Assembly (NCBI GenBank): GCA_022478985.1
Contig: JAKSZP010007881.1
Location: 248,001-312,000, forward strand
DNA: 64,000 bases
Direction: 5' to 3'
From: Massospora cicadina
Taxonomy: Eukaryota > Entomophthoromycota > Entomophthoromycetes > Entomophthorales > Entomophthoraceae
Shown here: piece by piece, positions 10,966 through 21,954 of the stretch
Position numbering within the stretch: the first letter of the stretch is position 1
Layout: each line of letters begins with the position of its first letter
Translations under genes and position numbers: made by a program
Notes under the pieces: model-generated
Told to the model about the DNA's origin: nothing
Seen by the model: the letters and a program-made list of their open reading frames with translations, nothing else
The model's database searches: none

Positions 10966-13620
10966 TCAGTTCAGGTATTGCTCGGTACTCATCCCCAACA
11001 CAGGTTCCACCACTGAATTTAAAATCGGTGGCAACGCGGCTTTTCTTCTGTATAACAATTCAAACAGCATCTTTCCCATTACCATATGATGATTGATATT
11101 GTAGTCAAACATCACCAAACTCAGGTACATTACCCACGCATAAGTTATCCCTGCAACTAGCTTCCTCAGCATCAAGGCCAGCGTTCCATTGACACGTTCT
11201 ACCAGTACATTTGTCTCCAGCCAGTAAGGTACTGACATGACTCCTCAGATCCCCATTATCTCATTTAATCTTGGGATTACATGAGACGTGAAGTTGGTCC
11301 CATTGTCACTCAGCAGGACCTGTGGACATTCATGCTGGTATACTTCTTGATCCAGGATGAACCTCGCAGTACTGGTAGCATCTACTCTCGTTAGGGCCTT
11401 CATTTCAACCCATCTCGTCAGATGGTCAATTCCAACTATAATGTACTTGACTCCCCCTGTGCTCATTGTCAGCGATCCCATAATGTCAATGGACACCATG
11501 TGCCAGGCAAATCCAGGGCGGACCAGTCACTATTCAGTTGTATTCTTACGTGGTTTGTGCAGCTGACACTCCACACAACAAGCTAGATAATCCGCAACAT
11601 CGTAGTTGATTGATTCCCAGTAATAGTACTGGCAAATATGGTAGGTTGTTTTCCTCAGGCCTCCATGCCTGACAACCTTGTGAGCTGCTTGTACTCTCGC
11701 TTCTCTTTCCAACAGTTTCAGGAATAGTAAACTCTTCCTGTTAATCATCTTGAATACTTGTCCATCCATAGTCTCGGTGTTTTCCATCGCTTTCTGAAGC
11801 ACATCTTGGATTTCTCAGGTTTCATCCCTGAGTTTCCTTCGACCATTCTCTGGAATAGCTCATCCACCTGCGGGTATACCATCTGGACCATTGGCAACCG
11901 CAATAAGCTATCTGCGTTCTAGTGAGAAGCCCCTGCTTGATGGACAATCTCATAATCATTATCCTGGAGCTTAAGTGCTCATTGGGCCAGTCATCCTTCT
12001 GGCTCTCTTAAATTATGTAGCCAATGCAGCGAAGAGTGGTCTTTTACCGCCTTAAAGTGCATTCCATGGTTGTACACCTGAAACTGCTTACATGCGTAAA
12101 TGACTGCAAGGCATTCCCAATCAGTCACAGTGTAGTTCCTCTCAGCAGCTGAGAGTATCTGGCTCACATACGCCACTGGATGCTCATCCTCAAGTTCATC
12201 TACTTGGCTCAGTATGGCGCCAATCGCCATCAATAAAGCATCAGTTTGAATAATAAACTCCAAATACAAATTCATAAATTTCAGAATTGGCAAATATACC
12301 AAATACTGGCGTAACTCATCGAAGGAGTCCTAGGCCTCTTCATTCCATATGAATCCTTTTTTTGGATTCTTTAATAAAAGGAATAATGGATCGGCTTTTG
12401 GGCAAAGTCCTGAATAAATCTTCTGTAGTATCCAACCATCCCAAGAAACACTTGGATGTCTCAAACATTTTTCAGTACAGCCATACGTTCTATAGCTGCT
12501 ATCTTCTGGGTTTGCAGATGCAATCCACTGGAGTTGATTATAATTCCCAGGTATTCCAACTCTTTATCAAAGAAGTGGCACTTCCTTGGCTTGATCTTCA
12601 GGTTAGGCTTAGACAGTCACTTGAATACTTTTTCCAAGTGGTGTAGGTGATTAGTAAACGACTTACTGAACACTTTTATATTGTCCAGATATACCAGGAT
12701 GCACGACAATTTCAAGTCACTTGTTATCGCATCCATGGCCCTCTGAAACATTGCAGGAACATTGCATAAACCCTGGGTCATCCTCATCAGTTGGTATAGC
12801 CCCTGTGCAGTAATAATTGCGCATTATCCTGGTCTTCTTTTGGCAAGTCAATCTGCCAATATCCTGAGATCAGATCCATCGCAGAGAAATACTTCACTTC
12901 TCCTAAATGATCTAGTGCATTGTCAATCCTCGGTGGGAAATACAAATCCTTCTTCATAAATTTATTCAGCCTTCAGTAGTCAATCATCACCCGGTTGGAT
13001 CCATCCTTCTTCTTCATGATCAGAATTGGATTCGACCAGGGACTTGACAATGGAACTAAAAGCCCATGCTTCACTAGTTTGCTGATTTCATCCTCCACTA
13101 CCGCTTTGGCAGCTTTTTGATTATCAGAATGGTCTCATCCTGATCAGCAAATTTTCCCCGGTGCCAACCTTGTGGATCACATCTCGTGTGCATCCTAAAT
13201 CATGGTTGTCCTGTGCGAACACTTCTCAATACTTTTTGAATAGTTCAAGCACCTCCTCTTGCTGGCCTTCTGACAAATCAGCAAGCTGCTCTTGATCAAC
13301 TATTAGGATGATACTTTCAGTTACCCTGGCCGGTAATCCCATTTTATTGAGAGACCCAAAATCGTGGAATCTTCTCAACTTGGCCATCAAGATCAGATGA
13401 ACAAATGCAATGATCTGATTCCTCTTGATCTTCATCAGTTTTTCAATCAAATTCGCCAGGAGAACTTGAATTGCTCCATGGCCCAGCATTATTATCCCAA
13501 GAGCCACCCATGGCTCCATTCTGGACTTCTTACAAGGGCTTTGGACCTCCCCATACAACAGCTCAGGAATCTACAATGTTAACCCTGTGTCAACTATCAT
13601 CTGCGATCTGGCTGGTATGG
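10966..13620 (-). pseudogene. Ty3-B pol: protease, RT, RNase H, integrase
   Basis: Read from about 13620 leftward. The protease active site is IVDTGL at 13583-13591. RT (13140-12340) has a clear WSNPILIMKKKDGS run, a DY-stop-RLN motif with the stop at 12973-12975, DLISGYWQIDL, and the catalytic motif as YLDN at 12680-12694. The second catalytic aspartate is therefore asparagine and this RT must be inactive. RNase H (12302-11991) shows TDALLMAIGAILSQ and DWECLAVIYACKQF. The integrase zinc region (11802-11530) has HKVVRHGG and CCVECQLHK, followed by the core with SIDIMGSLT, GIDHLTRWVE and LLSDNGTNF (11499-11245) and VERVNGTLALML (11238-10966). Several frameshifts separate the pieces. No chromodomain is visible after the integrase, unlike Ty3-A. 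Confidence 0.88.
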
Positions 13621-13737
13621 TCCTCTCATTTTTGATCCTTAATGAAATTCCCCATATTATAGGATTTTCCATCATTTCTTAGGTCCAAAGCTCATAGACC
13701 ATAAAAATCGATATTTTATATCTTTCTGTATTTTTCT

Positions 13738-13955
13738 TTTGCAATGGGACTTGCAACCTACAAAAGGGCTCAGAGGTCCTTCTTTTCCTCTTCATCATAA
13801 CTGGGTCCTAGGTACTTAAACCTACCAGTTATCATGGTTCAAAATCTTATCCTCTTAAGATTTAACCAACCATTTGGTTCAGTGGTCCTCTTATAGGACT
13901 TGACCAAAATCTCAGGACATAACCATTTAATGGTTCAGAGGTCCTCTGGGAACAT
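13738..13955. repeat. Hairpin-rich block B of Ty3-B
   Basis: Related to block A in both motif and order: CTCAGAGGTCC, an ACTGG/CCAGT stem around GGTAC, GGTTCAGTGGTCC, GGACTTGACC, and GGTTCAGAGGTCC. It lies upstream of the protease in the element's direction, so the two blocks bracket pol. Confidence 0.6.
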
Positions 13956-14838
13956 TGCATCTATTTTCTCTTAGGCTCAATACTTCTGATTAGTATTGAC
14001 CTTCTTCACTATATGACCAGCAGCGCTGTCTCTTCACATATAGGCTATACTTGCCGACTTTTGGCAATTTTCTTAAATGTTAGCCCTTTAATCCCGACTG
14101 GAAATTCGTCCAACAGGTCCTAATTTCTCTCTTATTTTGACAACTGATGCTTTGGATCCTCGTATCCCATTAGCATTAGTTTCATCTGATTGTCCAGATT
14201 GTTTTTCTCCTGAAAATGAAAATTCAGCCTTTGTGGCTATCCTTAATTACACAGGCTGTTCTGGCCTCGTTAGCTTCATCCAATTTCTCCTGAATTTATG
14301 AACTCGTCTTCAGTAACTTCTGATTATTGGTTGAGTGTTATTGAGTCAAAATGATATTCTCTACTATCTTGGATGAAACATTTTTAGTTTTGTCTTCATA
14401 TCTTCATTGGTATGATAATCCAATTCTCTGGATTGATTGCTTCCTATTTCGTCCAATGCCTCATCTAAACACTCACTCCTCAGGTCTATTTAAAGCGGAC
14501 CCAATTTCAACCTGAGTTGATCCTGCTATCTCTTGGGACTATTTCCAGCGGACCCAAATATAACCCAAGTTGGCCCTGCTGATACTCTTCATCTCAAGTA
14601 GATGTTGGTCGAACTTGTTCCCTTGCAGCACTAGATAATTCCATATCTAGGCTGCAAGTCCTTTTTCCTGAACATGAGTATCTTCATTTTGCTTCACTTG
14701 GAGCTCCACCGCTGAGCTGGGTAAACGCCACTGAACGTGATCTGCTTCACGTTCTATCTTCATTACTTCCTTCAGTAACTTATTTCTAAAATTGGAAACC
14801 TCTTCTTTGTATGACATTATAATAGATTCTTTACTCAA
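13956..14838 (-). pseudogene. Gag region remnant of Ty3-B
   Basis: An ORF of 63 codons opens at 14838, 24 bases inside the 5' LTR, and is lysine/glutamate-rich and probably helical (KLLKEVMKIEREAD). After its stop at 14647 the reading frames alternate with many stops as far as block B. Position says Gag, but no zinc knuckle or capsid motif survives that I can see. Confidence 0.4.
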
Positions 14839-14841
14839 CTA

Positions 14842-14859
14842 CCCCTGTAGTGAGCACCA
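14842..14859 (-). other. Putative primer-binding site of Ty3-B
   Basis: Three bases inside the 5' LTR the minus strand reads TGGTGCTCACTACAGGGG, beginning with the TGG that pairs with a tRNA CCA end. The tRNA species was not identified. Confidence 0.5.
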
Positions 14860-14862
14860 ACT

Positions 14863-15996
14863 TGTAAAAATTTACTTTGGTGGTTGTTATCATCAAGCAA
14901 ACCATTAACCTTTTTACTGCACAGGTTTGGTCTCCTCGTGCACTTTGTCACTTTGTATAAAATGATTATTAATTTATAGTATTATGAAGACTATTATCCA
15001 TAGTTGAGTATGAATTATATTTTGGCCCAACGCTTGGCCAGTATTCCCTATTAAATACTCGTGATGCCAAACTCATAGAGATCATTCCCTTGCTCTTGTC
15101 CACCTGATCTTTGCTGAGAAGGCCTGGTGACAGTATCTTTGGCCCAACACACAGTCAGTTTTATCCCTGATTGTGGCTCCTTCTTCTCTAGATCCCCGCT
15201 CAGATCTTTACTCTTCTCTCTGAGAGTCTTCCCCTTATTACCCTCTGCAATAATATCCTTGAGACAGAACAGCACAATAGAAGCTGATGATAGTCTAACT
15301 ATATACCCGATGGATAATATTATTGTCCTTGTAAATACTGTAAATGCTGTTTTTTATTATAGTAAATCCTAAGAAATATATATAGTGGGGAATTCAGCTG
15401 TCTTACCCTTTGTTGACACCTCTTTAATAAAACATCAGCCGTTACCATTAAATCACCCATCCTCATCTTGGCAGTGATGGTCTTCCCCATCCTGGCTAGG
15501 ATTCTGTCATTAGACATCCTCAAGACCTCAAATGGAAAGAGTCAGAAAATGTGTCCCTAACTTTTTCCTCTCGATCCAAGTGAACCAACCATATTTGGCT
15601 AGTGACCTTCTTAGGTGATGGGACTTATTACCCATTATGGCAGGTCATGAACCAACTGATTGATTTGCTAGTTGCAGATGGCATCACTCGCCTCGCAACA
15701 TGCTATTCTTTCCCAATCAGTCAGTGATGAAACTGACTAATCACAATTTACACCTGATAGTTAATCACTATCAGATGCCCCTATTTCGTCAGCAACTCCA
15801 CCCAATGAGATCTTAAGTTTTTGTCCAGATTGATCCCTGATGGATATGACCAGGCAAATATCCCAAAATCCCCCTGAACGTACTTACTCTGAAACTTGGG
15901 CCAACTGATTTCCAATTCACTTCAATTTAGGGAATTTTCCCCTAGCAATACCAGGTAATATAGAAGGCTGGGAATATATGGTCAAAAATTCCAACA
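14863..15996 (-). repeat. 5' LTR of Ty3-B
   Basis: Intact 1134-bp LTR, TGTAAAAATTTA to CCAACA on the plus strand, followed by the target duplication ATATG. It serves as the uninterrupted reference for the split 3' LTR and for the related LTR at 59961-61178. Confidence 0.92.
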
Positions 15997-16083
15997 ATAT
16001 GTTATTTCAGTTGTTTTACTGGTGAAACCATCCGCACCAGTAATTGATAACTTTTCATCAACAAAGCAGATATTAAAGCTTTC
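15997..16083 (-). pseudogene. Gag-like fragment of Ty3-C, proximal part
   Basis: 29 codons in the same frame as the gag-like ORF at 6308, joined exactly if Ty3-B and one copy of ATATG are removed. A stop (TAG, 16084-16086) precedes it and no ATG is seen, so the true start is lost or further upstream in another frame. Confidence 0.55.
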
Positions 16084-16662
16084 CTATACTAAAAACGTGG
16101 TGAGTTATTTATTATAAATTTTGGTGGTCAAATTGTCAGGGACTGGTGTACAACTGACCTGGTTGGGGATAGCTAGCCATAAGCTAGAACAACCAAGGGG
16201 TTTAATCCAGTATGATAAGGGCATTAGAGGTATCCAGGTATAAGGATTGTTGATAAGCTGGTATGGGAGTTTCCTAAAGATATGGTTTTAAGAGGGATAA
16301 GTTGGAGGTGAGTCCCTTGTAGGCTGGGGTGGTAGTTGGGTTTGATAACGCTTTAATAAATAAATTTAATAGTCTTTGCATTATAGATTATTTTTATTGA
16401 CCACAAAGATTAAACCATAAAAATGCTTTTAGTTATATATTCCATCCAGCTTTCTGGAATTACCTAAGCTTTATTGATTTTTAGACGAAGTACTATTCTC
16501 CTTCTGAGCTTTTTAATATTGTTCCCTGCATATGATTTTTGAGAGGTAGTGGAGATTGTCTCATTGAAAATACGAATTTTACGATAAATTGACCTGTATC
16601 ATTGCAATTAAGGTAAGGTAAGTGATTAATTGAACCGATACCCTTTTAATTATGATTTGGTA
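16084..16662. other. AT-rich flank, possible 5' leader and LTR of Ty3-C
   Basis: No coding potential. TGTCAGGGACTGG at 16134 could be an LTR edge, and AATAAATAAA near 16352 a polyadenylation signal, but I have no second copy to prove it. Confidence 0.3.
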
Positions 16663-16819
16663 TGCAATTAAATGATCTATTTGAATTTATTGCAGGGAAG
16701 GCTGACCAGGGGATGGACACTTCCAAAAAGACATAAAGAAAATGGAACGTAGAACAGGGGAGGCACCCCAGAGAAGCAATGCTATCTCCTGTTGACAGCG
16801 GGAACGCCACTACAGGTAG

Positions 16820-19800
16820 GAGGGGGAACGTGTAAAGGGGCTGAAACCACGATTGAGCACGTGTGGAGGAAGGGGTCTGAGTTGATGAACCAGACTGTGA
16901 ACCAGGAGGAGACCAATTGATGGCGATGCGGTGGGAGGTATCCAAACATCCACACTTGAAAATTGTCTACTAAGTGGGACTAGAACCGGTGGACAGTTTC
17001 TGGAAGGGTGGGGTGGAGCCTGCAATGGCATCCAAGACAATCGTGTGGATGGTCCACATGGCGATTGCAACCACCAGAGCATGGAGGGAGGGTGGGAGAG
17101 GGGAGACCATAGATAAAGCAAACATATCCCTAGATAAACTGAAGGGATGTGTCTGATCCTGGCCAAGCAGACGTTGCACCTCGCGCCATATCACTTTAGA
17201 GGTAGGGCACTTCTCCAGGCGGTGAAACAGCGTTCCATACTGGCCACACACGACGCAGGATGAGTGTAAAGCATTAGAGCGCTCAGCAGTATGGTACACC
17301 CACCTCTGACATTGCCACACATGGGAACGGACATGAGGCAGCAGCAGAGGGTGAAGGGTGTATTTCCAAATTGTCTTCTGGTTTCAAGGGAATAAGAAAT
17401 TTCCATGATGTCCAGGTAGTCCACCCTGGATAGAACATAGGAAAGTGTGGGTATTATTCTGTCCAGAATGGATAGCCCCTGTACCTCCTGTGTGAACCAA
17501 GGAGAGGGGCGCCCTCTCTGGGCTGTGTGCCCACAGATATGGATTCTCCACTCAGCGCTCTGCATTGAGAGAAGAATTTGTATGAAGTGGGGTGCAGTAC
17601 CATGAGGACCAGCGGCTGAAGGGTGGGAAGCCAGTTATTCCATCAAGGAGTGAGGGTGTGACATATTATTAAGGCACAGGGTGCTGGAGAAGTTGGAGCG
17701 GGCCGCGTGGTACCAGTGTCAGGAGGGGATCATAAAGTGGTGATGGCTGTGATCCAGGTGCCCAGTATCTTTGCAACATGGGCCTTAAAGTCGAGCAGAC
17801 CCATGCCACCACTATGGCGAGGGCCAAACATGACCTCAAGATGCACTTGTGGTGGGCGGCCCAACCAGAGCCACCCTTGTAGAAGGGCGTACAGAGATTT
17901 TAGAAAACCTGGGGAGAAGGCGATGGCGTGGGCTCCAAACCAAACTTTGGAGAGGAGCATATAGTTGGCTAGAACAACCCTGTCAGTAAGGGAAGTAGGG
18001 TGGGCTCTGAGGGAGGCTATGCGCTTCGTCACGTTATCCAGAATATGGTTTTCCATCATTAAAGAGGCATACCCGCCTGCCTCCAACCAGACCCCCAAGT
18101 GGCAGATGGGCCCAACGGTGGGGCACTGCACAAAGGGGAGCACAAGTGGGGCGGTGTGGGGTGGGCAGGGTAAGCAGGCATATGTGCGAGCAGATGGGCT
18201 AAGCTGGAAACAGTCCGCTGAGGCCCAGCGGGTTTGATACTGACCAAAGAGGATGATTTCAGTTTTGGAGGCGTTTAGTGCAGCTTACTTACCTGGGAGT
18301 AAACCTGGATAAGGGCTTCAAGCACACGTGCATCATGATTGTTAGACACCCCGACCACACAATCATCAGTGAATGCCATCATCTTGACTGGGGCTTGGCC
18401 TTGCACATGGACCCCAGTGAGGCGGGCATTCACGTTCTGAAGTAGTGGGTCAAGGCTGAAGTTATATAAAGAGAGGGCTTAGGGGGTCCCCTTGGCGTAG
18501 GCCCCTTTGAGGGCGGATTACTTCCGTGAGGAAGCCAGGGCCACACACTGCCATTGTCACGGAGTTTGTTATCAGCATCACCCAAATGATGAAACGTGGG
18601 GGAAGGCGGAATTGGTGTAGGCAGACCCTGAGCTAATTCCAGTTTCAACTATCTTAGGCTTTCTTTTGGTCTAAAAATACAAGTGCCCCAGAGGCCGTGG
18701 ACTGACATGCGTTAGCCACAGAGTGTACGTTGTCCCAAGTCGACCTTCTGGGTATGAAACTGAATTTTTCTGGGGAGATGGTGGCAGATGTTACAATCCC
18801 TAGACGGTTAGCCATAATTTTAGTTAAAATTTAGTATCCGTGTTAGTTAGAGAAATGGGGCACCAGTTGGCTAGGTCTATCTTATCCCCTTTCTTAAATA
18901 ACGTAATAATGTAGGCCTCTTGCCCTCCTGGTAGAAGGCGCGTTTCCAGAAGGCGCTGGTTAAAGGAGGCAAGCAACAGTGGGGATACATATTTGAAGTA
19001 CTTCTTATAGAACTCATATGGAATGCCATCAAATCTGGGGCATTTCTAATTTGGTGCACCATGGACGGCGTACCAGAGTTCATCCAGAGTAATCAAATTC
19101 ATTAACTCCAGGTATTGTTAAGGGTGCAGATGTGAGCACTATTGAGAAATTTCGCCATTTTGGCTGGCGGAATTGGTTCAGATTGGTATAACTTGGAGTA
19201 ATAAGTTTTGTATCTTGATCGCTACTTTGGCCAGCTTGTCCATGACAGAATTGTCTGGCTTTCGCACCTGAGTGCAGGCCAAGCTCTGGCGCGGTGTGAA
19301 GAATTTTTGAAAAAATAAGCAGATTACATGTCACCCGCTGTAGTGTATAGCCATTTATTGAACACAAACCCAATGTTTGTGTTGCCTCTCAAGCACGTCA
19401 AGGTGGGCGTCTGCTTAAACCCGCTTATGGCCCCAAGCAGGGCTGTAGCCCGTGGCTGGGATGTTGGACTCCAGGTAGGCTAGCTCCGCCAGAGTGCACG
19501 AGATGATGGCTGAGGTAGAGTGTGAGCGGTGGGAGGAGAGGTGGCGAGCGTGGCAGATCATGTCCGCTTTGAAGGCCTACTAGGTGAAAATTGAGTCAGC
19601 ACAAATGGTGTGATAAACTCCTGTGCCAAAGTAGTGGATTCCACCCATGTGGATGTTCTTGGCGATGTGAGTTCAGGTGGGCGAAGTTTGCACCAGTGCG
19701 GAGCCTGAGCCACTGGGTCAGGTAGGTGGAAGGTGATTGAGATCAGCCTGTGATTGGAGAAATCAATTTTTGATGTGTGGAAGTGGGAAATCTGGGTACA

Positions 19801-20403
19801 AAATTTCATCGGTCCAAGGATAAGGTTGATGTGGGACATGGACCTTTACTGGCCTTTGTGGACGTGTGTGGGCGTGACATGTTCTTGAGTAGCGGAGCAT
19901 GGCGTGGCAGTGCATCAAACAACCCAAGGGTGGCCTTTAGAACGCGAAGTTCTATGTGACCCTGGGGGGCGTGGGATGAGGAAGGCCAACGGTCCATGGA
20001 TGTGTTTAACCAACAGTTCATGTCACCAACTACAAAAGGGTCAGGGGGTAACAGAAGGGATTTGACTGATGAGAAAAATTCCTGACGCTCTTGTGCACAG
20101 GTTGGGGCATAAATGTTGATGGTAGCATGTGCACATCAGCCCACAAAAATGTGACAATGAGGACTCAGCCATCGAGGAAGGATTCAGATGATAAAAATTT
20201 AAAAATTGTTTTTCTGAACAAGCAACCCACAGTGCTTGGACCAGAAGGACAGGGATGGGAGGAGCATGGTTTTCCAAGAATCCTCAGAACTGCATGGACA
20301 GTGGGACTCCTGGATGGCTAGGATGTCCACGGGTAAACATTTTGAAAAAACTCAGTTTCCTAGCTTGGGATGGCGAGGCCTTGAGTCTGGCAATGTTTAA
20401 CAT
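16820..20403 (-). pseudogene. LINE-A1 ORF2: endonuclease and reverse transcriptase
   Basis: Starts at ATG 20403-20401, two bases after the ORF1 stop. The AP-type endonuclease shows LNIARLKASPS at its start, DILAIQESH, IYAPT and VGDMNCW (20403-19990). The RT region (about 19090-18000) shows CPRFDGIPYEF-type sequence and the catalytic box as FTDD at 18362-18373, where the sister copy has FADD; both aspartates remain. RYLGVWLEAGGYAS-type sequence follows near 18090. A zinc finger SCVVCGQYGTLFHRLEKC lies at about 17265-17215. Frameshifts and stops break the frame, for example early in the endonuclease. The endonuclease would nick target DNA and the RT would copy the element RNA there. Confidence 0.88.
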
Positions 20404-20405
20404 CC

Positions 20406-21843
20406 CTAAAGTAAAGGCTCCCCCCATTGCACCTTAGGTGTGAGGGAAGGGCACCCAGGCCCTTCAGCCTCCTCTTGATCCTCATGGCACTTCTCAGCGC
20501 CTTGGGTTTGTGCAGCAACATAGTCAGAAGAATGGGTAAGTTTGGCAGTCAGGTTCACGTTGGCTTTAGCCTTTGATTTTGGTTTCCCCGCCACAGAACA
20601 ATTTTTTGTGATGCGCTTGAGTGTGGTGCACCATCAGTTGAATTAAAAAAAAATTTTCAGGCAGGCTGGAGACCAGAACGGTTCCAATTGAGGCTTGGGC
20701 GAAAAGTTTGGGTGAGATCAAGTCGCCCATCAGATCTTTGGATTGGGTGGCCCAATCAGCTTGGGCCTCCCAAACTGATTGGTTAAGAGATTCCTGAGCT
20801 GCTTCCACTGCAAAGGTCTCAATGTACTCCTGGCGTTGGGAGTGTGGGATAGCAGAGACGACCTTGGCCGCCTACTTGGCTGTGGCCCTGCGGGCCTGCT
20901 TGGCCTTCTTCCGCTTTTGATGGGATATTGGCTTTTACTTGTAAGTAGCAGCCTTGTGCTCCTCACGGGAAGGTCTCTTTAGTATTGGTGGTTGGTTCAT
21001 AGTGGACCTCCCCATTGTTCATGGCTTCAAGGGGTGTTCTTGGAGTATGATGCCCTTCTTTGTGGGGCAAGCATGTGCCTTATGGCCATATGCATCACAG
21101 TGGGTGCAGATGAGGGGGCGCTGTCTATGGTGACCCAGAAAGGGTGGGTGGTATGCCCCTCAATATTGATATAAGTGGAGTGCAGGATCTGGGTTAGATC
21201 CTTCGCTATCTCCTTGGTTGGGGTCAGAACTGCGATGGCTTTGCCAGTGCACAGGTGTGGCATCAGCATAAAGTGTTGTATCTTGAGGGAGTGAATTTTG
21301 CCATATATGGCGAGCCCATCCTTCAGGTGTTGTTATAGTACGGTGCATTTGACTGTAGTGGGCAGAAAGTCAAAGTTGAGAAACATTTTTGGTTGGATTT
21401 TGTCCATCTGGTGCACTTAATTTTGATGACCCGCTGCCCTTCAGGGAGGTCAATTACAATGCGCACCACAGCAGCTTCATCCGCTGCCTTCTTACTTTTA
21501 AAACTGAGATCCAACCAACCACGTGACATGGAGTGGGGTGCTACATACACCGCGTTCAGGAAATGAATGTGTACATCTCCACAAAACTTTTCCCACAGCG
21601 CCATTTGTTGAATAATCAGGAACACCTAAACTCTGTATTCCACCAACAAAAGTGGTTGAGAGTGCAGCGTGTTAATGTACTGGTTGCATCGCGCCTGCCA
21701 AGCTAGAATTTCTGGGGAAATGGTAACCGCCAGTTTTTGTTTTTGTCTAATCTGCCAGATTCTCCGGGGCATCTGTAAAAGTTGGAAGTCGCAGGGCCAC
21801 CCCCTTTGCCTTTTACCTTACTTGCCCAACTGCTCCCTGACAT
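20406..21843 (-). pseudogene. LINE-A1 ORF1, RNA-binding protein with zinc knuckle
   Basis: ATG at 21843-21841 opens MSGSSWASKVKG, conserved in the sister copy. The central domain (about 21625-21160) has WLDLSFKSKKAADEA and a later helix/strand block. A CX2CX4HX4C zinc knuckle (CTHC, then H, then ACP) lies at about 21120-21075. The C-terminal part is basic and alanine/lysine-rich. It ends TAG at 20408-20406. The knuckle is out of frame with the central domain, with one base fewer than the required length at a C-rich run. By analogy with LINE ORF1 proteins it would coat element RNA. Confidence 0.8.
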
Positions 21844-21954
21844 GGGTGCAAACTAATCTCCTTGGTAAGATTATCAAACAAAAGTCAGTCTTTTATTGAA
21901 TTTGTTGCAAAAGTGATTGCAACGAGAAAGAAAAGTTTGCAATTAAATGATCTA

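Larger units (their letters stand above)
6309..15996 (-). mobile_element. Ty3/gypsy LTR retrotransposon Ty3-B, 9.7 kb
   Basis: Complete minus-strand element with LTRs at 6309-8596 (interrupted) and 14863-15996. Both have TGTAAAAATTTA at one end and CCAACA at the other. The flanking 5-bp duplication ATATG is exact (6304-6308 and 15997-16001). The polypurine tract is beside the left LTR and the primer-binding site beside the right, so pol runs leftward. The interior holds a gag remnant, pol (protease to integrase), two related hairpin-rich blocks flanking pol, and a plus-strand ORF between pol and the 3' LTR. The LTRs differ by roughly one base in ten in the first 200 bases by eye, so the insertion is not recent. 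It sits inside the Ty3-C gag-like ORF. Confidence 0.93.
16680..21937 (-). mobile_element. Full-length LINE (LINE-A1)
   Basis: Non-LTR retrotransposon of 5.26 kb on the minus strand, flanked by a perfect 17-bp duplication tgcaattaaatgatcta (16663-16679 and 21938-21954). The 5' end starts AACTTTTCTTTCTCG, as in the second copy at 24025, so both are full length. Order: about 95 bases of 5' UTR, ORF1 with a zinc knuckle, ORF2 with endonuclease, reverse transcriptase and C-terminal zinc finger, and a short 3' UTR ending GTCCATCCCCTGGTC...CAATAAATT. There is no long poly(A) tail. Both ORFs are damaged by frameshifts. Confidence 0.95.

Noticed and set aside
16931..18237. Plus-strand ORFs across LINE-A1
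   Set aside because: They are antisense to the conserved RT and zinc-finger frames that LINE-A2 carries on its sense strand.
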